A stretch of DNA of 64,000 nt from Gamarada debralockiae (taxonomy: Eukaryota; Ascomycota; Leotiomycetes; Helotiales; Hyphodiscaceae), in assembly GCA_002803225.1 (NCBI GenBank), contig NXFV01000300.1, positions 1 to 64,000 of the forward strand, read 5' to 3'. The position numbers and the translations under genes are program-made. Positions 56,863 to 64,000 of the stretch are shown here, one piece after another. Below the pieces are notes generated by a model. That model did not search any database. It was given only the letters and a program-made list of their open reading frames with translations, and was not told the origin of the DNA. The stretch's first letter is position 1; each line of letters opens with the position of its first letter.

Positions 56863-58060
56863 TTACTTCCAAGCTCCATCTAAAGTGACTCGACTCCCAT
56901 TCCTCTTATGCCCTCCCAGATTGCCCTGCACGCCATTCGAATCCGCGCACTCCTCCAACAACCTCTTATGGCTTTGCATAGCACCTTTGCAAAATGCGGC
57001 AATCTCAGCCACCTTCATTCCTTCCCTTTGTCCTATGCCCCGACCTGCCTTTGCATCTGCTCCACCATCAAATACCTTCATTGCAAACCAGCCCCTGAAT
57101 CCTGTCCCTAGGACCGCTTTTGCGACCTGCATAAGAGGCAGGAATCAACCATTAAAAGGGTCCTATAATCATGACTTCATCTCCTCTCGCTCTCAATCCG
57201 CCTTCTCCCTGCCCATTAACTTCTCCCTCCTCATTCGTAACATCTGGCTTCATAGGAACGCTCAGCTTATAAGCATCGCTAATCTGCAGCAAATAAATCT
57301 TCTTCGGCACCGCTTTTGTCAACTCAATCAAACTCCCCCACAAAATCCATCTCTAATTTCTGCTGTAGACCCTTATCCTCCACCATTCCTAACGAGGTTG
57401 TGGGATCAGTCCATTCTGCGCCTGCTATTTGGAAGATGTCGAGACGTAAACCCGCGTTAGGGCGGTTGACGAGCTTGACGATTTCGTAGGTGGTCTTTCC
57501 AGGTTGGTGCGTGTGTTGACCAGGCCCAGGGTTCGTAGGCTAATAAATTAGCAGTGAGGGAGATCGGTGAGTTGGCGGAGGTAGGAAGCTATTTGCTTGG
57601 GATCTTTGGCTATGGAAGGGGAGTTAGATGAGCCGACCTGGGGAGTGCAGCATCAGGGTATGTTTATGTGTGGAGTAGCATTGGGAGCTTGGGAGAAAGG
57701 AAACGTACCTGCAGCAAATCCGTGCCCACAGCCTTCATAATCTCAATCCAACCCTTCGCCCTCTCAAACGGTCTCCCCTCATCTTACTACCTTCTGGCCA
57801 GCCTTTAAAATTTGAAAATGGCTGTAACATCATGATCTCTCTCATACTTCTCACATAACTTCCGTACTGTTTCCCTCCTTGACAGACTCTTGAAATCATG
57901 GTCATTGATCTCTGTTCTGAACTGGGAGCTGGCAAAAAAACAGGGGGTCTGGAAACCCGAGTTCGATGGCTTGAAAACCCGCGGAGGAAATGGCTTTTAA
58001 CTTGAGTTCGAGAGGGACCTTGGGCGTACCCACAGAAACGGTAGCAAAGGAGGTGAGATT
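56863..58060 (-). pseudogene. broken sugar-phosphate isomerase/3-dehydroshikimate dehydratase-like gene
   Basis: Xylose-isomerase-like TIM-barrel family. Read leftwards: FATVSVGTPKVPLELKLKAI, SSAGFQAIELGF, FERAKGWIEIMKAVGTDLLQ, AYEPWAWSTHAPTWKD, YEIVKLVNRPNAGLRLDIFQ, GSLIELTKAVP, KIYLLQISDAYKLSVPM, then GFRGWFAMKVFDGGADAKAG. This is the order of fungal dehydroshikimate dehydratases (quinate breakdown) and kin. Frames change at least at about 57495 (one extra base after WKD), about 57340 (one extra G in a run of five) and near 57790, and a stop (about 57150) separates the last part. Inactive, or hit by several assembly indels. The neighbouring conserved genes are intact, which favours real decay. 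Confidence 0.7.
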
Positions 58061-58501
58061 TGGCTGAGAGAGGAGCGGGGTATTGAGGGTTTGTCCATTG
58101 AGGTGCTTAGAGAGAATCGAAGGGTTTCAGAGACTGTTGATTACAGAGAGCCGGACAGGAGGGGCAGAAGACTTTTCTACATCTGGGTCTTTATGACGTA
58201 GCGGGGCAGTAGAGACACGTGATGGAGTGAGGCGAATGGGTTGCCGGGGAATGTAGGAGGAGTTCTGAGAATCTGGTCGTTGTTAGGAATGGGTATTAGG
58301 AGTTGGGTTTGCATGAGTCGTGATAGTTGAGGAGATAGGAGTGCGGTCGCCCTAGAAAGCAGGGGTTGTGAGGGCCACTCGAAAACACCCCGCACCTCAA
58401 CTCGAGGTATTTACTTCGCGGAAGTCGAATTGGACTTGAAATTTGAACGCCAGTAGAGCTAGACATACCGTACGCCATACAGTTCACAAGCCCTTCCATC
58501 C
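58061..58501. other. intergenic region
   Basis: Upstream of the broken dehydratase and downstream of SLX9; no feature seen. Confidence 0.35.
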
Positions 58502-59126
58502 CTACTTCTTCGTAAACTCCTCCTTCTGCTCTATAGTCTGTGAGATGAACCCCCTCAACGCCGCCCACCTACTCGCCGTAGGATTCGGCTGCGGAATTCC
58601 AACACCCTCATTTGCACCAGGCTCATCGACTAGCAGGTCATTCGTTTCTGAAACGCAGGCAGTCAATTGCGCGAGCATGTTCTTCCCGAACCTCTCCCTC
58701 TCCATCCGTTCCAACTTCTCCTTTCTCTTCTGAGCACCTGGTCTGCTCTTCAAACTCTTATGCCGGATCTTCCCCTCCTTGACCTTTTCCCCAATTCCGC
58801 CTTCCTCTAATACATCATCCAAAGCATCGCCCAAGCTCTCTAGGGTAGTAACGAGCTTCTTGTTCGGTCTCCGTCTCTTCAGAGGTTTCTTATGGGATTT
58901 CTCAATGCGATTCACGAACGCGGAGTGCTTGATTGTGCGTTTATCTCTCTTGGAATTGAGGAAGGAGTCGGAAGCTATTGTGTTTGGTCGGTGGGAGGGT
59001 TCTGGCCGTGTGAGGACTTTTGAGGAGGACTTTGCGCGGATGGAGGGGCGCTTTGATGGAGCTGTCGGGGCCTAGGAACGTTAGCTCTATTGTGAGTTTT
59101 GAGACTGCAGGAATTCTAAATACCAT
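58502..59126 (-). CDS. SLX9: ribosome biogenesis protein Slx9
   Basis: 190 aa. Exon 1 is the ATG alone (59124-59126); a 52-nt intron (59072-59123, GTATTT...CCTAG) joins it to 58502-59071, giving MAPTAPSKRPSIRAKSSSKV. Then KRDKRTIKHSAFVNRIEKS, KKPLKRRRPNKKLVTTLESL, GDALDDVL, RHKSLKSRPGAQKRKEKLER, ERERFGKNMAQL-type end motif (here FGKNMLAQL) and WAALRGFISQTI. This matches the Slx9 family, a nucleolar 40S pre-ribosome assembly and export factor. Highly basic, as expected. Divergent from UBA4 with 179 bp between start codons. Confidence 0.85.
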
Positions 59127-59305
59127 GATTGCAGCTTCTTAATCTATTTTCGAGATGCTGGATTAGCTTGTTTGTTTGTGAGAGTAGGTAGTGGGGGGTT
59201 ATGAAGAGTTGCTTAAGTTAAAAAGCTCAAGCGAATTTCCAAATCCCATCTTGGAACTTTTTCCGCGTCCTAATTTCATAACCACCAAACTTCACAACCA
59301 AAACT
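59127..59305. promoter_or_regulatory. bidirectional promoter SLX9/UBA4
   Basis: 179 bp between divergent ATGs of two genes acting in ribosome assembly and tRNA thiolation. Compact shared promoter; no TATA seen. Confidence 0.45.
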
Positions 59306-60892
59306 ATGGAATCAGCCAACGCCTGCGCAGAGGCTTTGAGAAAGCAGATAGCAGCTATAGAAGCCGAGCTATTGAGATTGAAAGCACAGCTTGCTCAAGT
59401 GGAAGCTGGTGCTGTTACTGAAAAGATTGAGAACCTGTCAGTTGCAGATGATGGCCCCGTGACTCAGGATAAAGACAGAAAATGGCCGTTGTTAGGGGAG
59501 GAATACAAGAGATATGGACGGCAGATGATTGTACCTAGTGTTGGAATTCAAGGTATTTTATCTTTGTTTTCGTTTCGTGCCGTTCTGATTTGAGGTTGGA
59601 TATTAAGTTCTGATTTATGGTCCGGTTATTGAGCCTTGCTAATTATAGGCTGAAGGACAACTGAAACTGAAAGAATCAAAAGTTCTCATCATAGGCGCAG
59701 GTGGCCTCGGATGCCCAGCCGCAGCATACATAGCTGGTGCTGGAGTCGGTACACTTGGAATTGTAGATGGCGATGAGGTTGAAGTGTCAAATCTGCATCG
59801 GCAGATATTACACAGCACTGCGAAAGTTGGAATGAAGAAAGTAGACTCTGCAATTTTATTTCTCAAAGCGTACGTCTTCCCAACCCCATTTACATCTAAA
59901 ACTGCTAAAATCACTTCAGACTTAACCCTCACATCAAGTACATTGCCCACTCCTCACACCTATCACCCGAAAACGCAGAGCATATCGTTAAAAACTACGA
60001 CCTTGTACTTGACTGCACAGACACACCATCCTCCCGCTACCTCATCTCCGACATCTGCATCCTCCTTCAAAAGCCCCTAATCTCCGCCTCAGCCCTCCGA
60101 ACAGACGGCCAACTGATCGTGCTGAACTCCCCTCCTTTGCCAGTTGGTGATCTTGGTGGAAGTCCTTGTTACCGATGTGTTTTCCCTAAGCCGCCCCCTG
60201 CCGAGAGTGTGGTAAGTTGTGGAGATGGCGGGATTTTGGGACCGGTCGTTGGTGTGATGGGTGTGTTGCAGGCTGTTGAAGCTATTAAGATGATTGTGCA
60301 GGGAATATTAAAGTCAGAAGTTAGGGCTGGAGAGGAGAGCAAGAGCAGTCCAGCATCCATGCTGTTATTCTCAGCAAACAGTCCACAGCCCTTCCGCAGC
60401 GTGCGACTCCGCAGCAGGCGATCAGGGTGTTTTGCGTGCTCGAAGGACTCAGGACTGAGTTTGGAAGGGTTGAGGAGTGGGAGTTTGGATTACATACTCT
60501 TTTGTGGCCTCGCTTCTCCAATCAATATCCTGAAGCCGGATGAAAGAATACAGGCACGAGAGTACAAGGAAATGGAGACGAAGGAACACTTGCTAGTTGA
60601 TGTCAGGGAGAAGGTGCAATTTGACATCTGCAGTCTCGACGGTAGTATCAACGTGCCTTTCTCCACCCTCCAAGGAAAGGTGTTGAGAGAAGGGGAGGTG
60701 AGCTGGATATCAGACATTCCGGATGATGCACCGATATATGTTGTCTGCAGGCTTGGGAACGATTCCCAAGTCGTAACACGCAAGCTAAAGGAAGGCGGAT
60801 TCGACAGAGATGGAAGGAGATATATAGGAGATATCAAAGGGGGCCTAAAAGCATGGAAAGAACAGGTTGATGACTCATGGCCTGAATATTGA
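59306..60892 (+). CDS. UBA4: adenylyltransferase/sulfurtransferase Uba4 (MOCS3)
   Basis: 477 aa, exons 59306-59552, 59656-59869, 59920-60892. E1-like enzyme that adenylates and thiocarboxylates Urm1, needed for tRNA wobble-uridine thiolation and, in moulds, for molybdopterin synthesis. A short coiled coil (1-40) precedes [20 protein letters not shown]. The ATP site is [36 protein letters not shown] and [17 protein letters not shown] follow. Zinc pairs are CYRC and CFAC. The E1 Cys lies in [17 protein letters not shown]. The C-terminal rhodanese domain has [20 protein letters not shown] and the active Cys in [10 protein letters not shown]. The second exon starts at an AAG acceptor (59653-59655), because the nearer TAG would give a stop. 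Confidence 0.95.
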
Positions 60893-61089
60893 TGGGGAAG
60901 GGGGATTGGTTTTGTTTTTGCTGCACACCATGTATTTGTTATACAAGGGAGATGCTCATAACGCCGTTCGTAGCTTACGCTATTCGAAGCTGACGATTCC
61001 ATTCCATTCCTGACCTAACATAAGAAATCCCATTGATGCATAGTAGCTTTCCATCACCATACTCGCACAATTGTATCCTTTCACTTTGT
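60893..61089. other. convergent intergenic region
   Basis: 197 bp between the UBA4 and PAM17 stops; both 3' ends must lie here. Confidence 0.4.
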
Positions 61090-61938
61090 TCAAACGTACG
61101 TCTGCCGTTTTTTGTTGAATGCTCGTTGATCCTTGAGCCATTGTCGATAATCTGCAACACTTGCGATCTTCTCTCCGTAATAATCTGCAACACCAGGAGT
61201 TAGCTCTCACTCACTCCGCGTCCGCCTTCACCAGACCCTTGAATCCACCCTTCCCTCCAGAATCAAACCAAAACAGTACTCACCGGGTACGGGATTCGCC
61301 ATGCTGCTCGCACTAGGATCAACCCTATACCTCTTGACCCTCCTATAAAACTCCTTCTCCTTCTCGTCCATCTGAACCCTAAACTTCCTATTCTGCACAT
61401 TAAAGATTCCCGTCCCCAGAACCGGACCTATCAACCATCCAATCCCTCCACACGTAAACGTAATCAAGCCCAACGTAATGAACGGATCGAGAGGAATCTG
61501 CGAGACCAAAGCGTCCATGTCGGACATTGCGAGGACCTGAGCACCACCCACGAATCCACCGATTCCGGTACCAATGGAGCTGCCCAGTTGGTAGTAGCGA
61601 CGCGTGCGCCGCAGCTTGAAGAATGTGTTCCAGTCGAGGTGGTCGGGTGTTGTGTGTGGGGTTGTGGGGTTCGCGTTTGCGGTTTGTTGGGTGGATGAGG
61701 GGGAGGGGGTGATGGTAGATGCGGAGCGGATGGGGGTGTGTGAGGGTCTGTTGAAGGAGACATGGCGTTTGGCAATTGGCACAACTCGTCGACGAGGGAT
61801 TACTGATGTGGAGGAATCTTGTGCTTGGGGTCGGAGCGAAGAGGGAGTTGTGGTGTGGTATGTGCAAGGTGGTAAGAGGGTCGGTTGCATCCGACAGCCT
61901 ATTGCCGCGGTGCGAAGGGTGGGTGCCGTGCACAACAT
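61090..61938 (-). CDS. PAM17: mitochondrial import motor subunit Pam17
   Basis: 249 aa, complement of 61284-61938 and 61090-61184, 99-nt intron. Pam17 sits in the inner membrane with TIM23 and helps organise the presequence translocase motor. Residues 1-65 are basic, Ser/Thr/Arg-rich and lack acidic residues apart from one Asp: a matrix targeting sequence. The conserved body starts LDWNTFFKLRRTRRYYQLGS, then two membrane helices (GTGIGGFVGGAQVLA and PFITLGLITFTCGGIGWLIG), VQNRKFRVQMDEKEKEFYRR and VKRYRVDPS. The spliced second exon gives PDYYGEKIASVADYRQWLKD ending AFNKKRQTYV, the family C-terminus. Without the splice the frame ends in unrelated sequence. Confidence 0.95.
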
Positions 61939-62563
61939 TTTGGTTGCTGTTGATATTTGACGGAGAAGTGGAGAAGAGAGGTTGACGTTGCGGCCGATCT
62001 TCTGGCTGGAGCTTTCGAAGTCTTGCGAGAGGCGCGCTTAAGCGTTTACTGGCCAATCACTGAGAGCCTCTTTCCGAAGCAGAAGAACAGCTTAGAGCTA
62101 ATTTTTGTAGAAAGGTTGAACGATGAGAAAAGCATAGAACCTTAATCTTTCAAATGCAAATGCTAAGCTCCGTTCAGTTTCACTTCAAAGCAAATAACAC
62201 CTGTCCTCTTCCATTCAAGAATTGCAACTTCTCACTACGGCAGTCAGTTCTCAATTTCCACTCCACTCATCTCCTCACTTTAACCCAACTTAAAAGCAAA
62301 CTCTAGCTACTCTTTTCTTTTCATCTTCATTCTTCTTCTCACAACTTCCCTCTCTTCCATTTCTTCACCTCCCAAAAACTGTTCAAGGCCAGCTGTCCTG
62401 CACGTGACTTTCACTTTGCATAGATCGGCCCGCCGTATTTAATTGAAACCAAACGCGGTCACCTCGAGTAAGTTCAACTCTACGCGTTGTACATCTTCAC
62501 AACTTCAAAAGATGAGACTTCGTCCTCCATCAGGTTACCCCTACAATTTACTACAAGGAGGCT
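61939..62563. promoter_or_regulatory. bidirectional promoter PAM17/chromodomain gene
   Basis: 625 bp, CT-rich between 62170 and 62360 on the plus strand. No TATA element stands out. Confidence 0.4.
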
Positions 62564-64000
62564 ATGAATCTAAAACCGTTCTTAGGTCGGCAGGACCTAC
62601 CTCCTCCAACAACTCACATCGAGTTCGACTTCGTCATCGCAGAACGACCGAAATACAATCCAGGATCAGGACCACCATTGGCACCCGTCACCATCATGCC
62701 TTCCAATGATAAGGACGGTTATATCACGGCCGAAGTAATGCTTTATTCGGAGTTGCGATACGTTGTTACATACAAGGAGCAACCTCAGCTTCGGGTTGGC
62801 GTTAGGCTTCCGAACATCCTAAATTGGGTTTCGCCTCGAGCATTGGAGAAATGGAACACCGACAAGTATGATGCAGAGGTACGGGAGGAAGAAGAGCGCG
62901 AGTTACCGTTACTTCGGGAGAAGGAGGAGCGACGGAAGAAGAGGCTTGAGAAGTTGTCACGTGCTGGTCTGCCCGTTGCAACGAAGTCACGAAAGAGAAA
63001 GAGGACGCCTCTTGATGAAGTTCCGGCCACAGCCAAGAAGGCAACTACTCCTGGATCGGGAGCCAAGAAAGCTGTTGGACGCTCTCGGGGTCCGGGCAGT
63101 CGAAATAAACCGGAGGAGGAAGAGGTCACTTTCACGTCGCCAAGACAGTCGCAGCACTCTCAACGGCAACCCTCGCTGTCAGCCCCAGGTGGTGGACTTG
63201 CGAACCGCACTGCCTTGGATACAGATAGCGAGGATGCGGACTCCATGGTAACTGACATGGCACTTGAATATCAGTTGAAGGGCGGTCAGATTCCCCGATC
63301 CAACCTTCAATCGTCTCGAAGCAACTCCCCTCCAGTCAACTCCAAACGTAACACCAGATCAAGGTCAACCTCCAAACCTGTAAATACGAGCCGGGAGGAA
63401 AGCCGAAGCGTCAGTCCTTCAGCTCCCAAAATAACACCACGCCGGCGCACTCACAACCTTCCCTCTTCCATCTTATCCGGCAGAAACACAGTAGCTGCTA
63501 TATCCAGCAGAGAAGCTCTCAAAATCTATGAAGACCTAGAACACAAGAGCAGCGAGAAACCGCAAACTATCGCCGACAAATACTCTTACACCCGAAAGCA
63601 ATCTCAATCCACCACCTTCAAGGGAGCTCATATCGGTCTCGCTGGTCCATCTCGCGGTCTCGCCCAAGTCGCTACAAGGGACGAAGAAACCGACGAGCGC
63701 GGGGAGGAAGAGGAAGAGGATGAGCCTACCGAGGAAGAGCCAGAGTATGAACTCCACCAGATTCTCAAAGATGAGATCCGAACTGCGAAAGATGGCAAGC
63801 AAGAGACGTGGTACCTAATTGACTGGGTTGGTGAGTGGGACAATACGTGGGAGCCGGCGGAGAACGTTGGTCATGGTGCGATTGAGGAGTACGAAGAGAA
63901 GAAGCGAAAGGAGAAAGGAAGGTTCCGAGGCAGTGCAGCAGGGGATGGGGAGGAGAGCGATCCGGATTCTTTGCTTGTCAGTGAGAGGAGCACGAGTAAG
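62564..64000 (+). CDS. chromodomain protein, 3' end outside the window
   Basis: Open to the window edge (479 codons seen). ATG 62564 gives MNLKPFLGRQDLPPPTTHIE, then ITAEVMLYSELRYVVTYKEQ. A charged coiled segment (EVREEEERELPLLREKEERR) and a Ser/Arg/Pro-rich disordered region follow. At about residues 383-450 is a chromodomain: YELHQILKDEI, WYLIDWVGEWDNTWEPAENV, AIEEYEEKK. The Tyr and two Trp of the aromatic methyl-lysine cage are present. Such proteins bind methylated histone H3. The placement after a long linker is not that of HP1 (N-terminal chromodomain), so another chromatin factor is likely. The later part may hold further domains beyond the edge. Confidence 0.8.
   Translation, partial: MNLKPFLGRQDLPPPTTHIEFDFVIAERPKYNPGSGPPLAPVTIMPSNDKDGYITAEVMLYSELRYVVTYKEQPQLRVGVRLPNILNWVSPRALEKWNTDKYDAEVREEEERELPLLREKEERRKKRLEKLSRAGLPVATKSRKRKRTPLDEVPATAKKATTPGSGAKKAVGRSRGPGSRNKPEEEEVTFTSPRQSQHSQRQPSLSAPGGGLANRTALDTDSEDADSMVTDMALEYQLKGGQIPRSNLQSSRSNSPPVNSKRNTRSRSTSKPVNTSREESRSVSPSAPKITPRRRTHNLPSSILSGRNTVAAISSREALKIYEDLEHKSSEKPQTIADKYSYTRKQSQSTTFKGAHIGLAGPSRGLAQVATRDEETDERGEEEEEDEPTEEEPEYELHQILKDEIRTAKDGKQETWYLIDWVGEWDNTWEPAENVGHGAIEEYEEKKRKEKGRFRGSAAGDGEESDPDSLLVSERSTSK

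Noticed and set aside
61400..62056. 218-codon minus-strand frame
   Set aside because: Out-of-frame shadow of PAM17, which has a complete family match.
1..64000. tRNA and rRNA genes
   Set aside because: I saw no cloverleaf-like A/B-box pair or rRNA segment that I could support by eye; a tRNA scan would be decisive.

Overview
The window is nuclear DNA of a filamentous ascomycete (Pezizomycotina). The evidence is many short introns of about 47-103 nt with GTRNGT donors, and full-length ascomycete housekeeping genes: RGP1, MOB1, a Ulp1-type deneddylase, SLX9, UBA4 and PAM17. Other support comes from fungal-type P450s, a fungal MFS drug transporter, a PNP-NACHT-ankyrin immune-type receptor, and C-to-T nonsense changes that look like repeat-induced point mutation (RIP). 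A class such as Leotiomycetes is possible but I cannot prove it.

Layout. 0.6-14.4 kb is an oxidative accessory block: a berberine-bridge-type FAD oxidase, two intact paralogous P450s (isotrichodermin C-15 hydroxylase-like), an intronless CYP52-like P450, a P-loop sulfotransferase-like protein and a third, broken P450. Together they look like part of a specialised-metabolism cluster, but no PKS, NRPS or terpene-synthase backbone gene is visible here. Two MITE-like elements lie between these genes. 15.2-22.3 kb holds decayed material: a piggyBac-type transposase, a secreted protein gene and a GMC oxidoreductase. 22.6-26.6 kb is an island of conserved genes (RGP1 and MOB1, divergent). 26.9-38 kb returns to accessory DNA: a broken FMN-binding (PNPOx-like) gene, an 805-bp element with 41-bp terminal inverted repeats, an MFS transporter, a secreted Pro-rich repeat protein, a decayed secreted protein, a 795-bp inverted-repeat element filled with an AT-rich minisatellite, and a DUF1254/DUF1214 gene interrupted by a small repeat insertion. 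38.3-46.0 kb is bracketed by inverted copies of a 35-bp sequence and contains the PNP-NACHT-ankyrin receptor gene (five in-frame stops) plus a two-helix membrane-protein ORF just downstream. A Ulp1-like relic follows.

49.1-64 kb is mostly conserved core genome. It holds a roughly 1,760-residue protein with a folded N-terminus, a long disordered middle and a C-terminal coiled coil, which I propose as a candidate Red1/SYCP2-type meiotic chromosome-axis protein. After it come a NEDD8-protease-like gene with a 15-nt microexon, a broken 3-dehydroshikimate-dehydratase-like gene, SLX9 (ATG-only first exon), UBA4, PAM17, and a chromodomain protein that runs off the right edge.

Many accessory genes, and one otherwise conserved gene, carry single-base frameshifts, several next to homopolymers. 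Real decay and assembly indels cannot be separated from this sequence alone. All gene models are splice predictions by eye.
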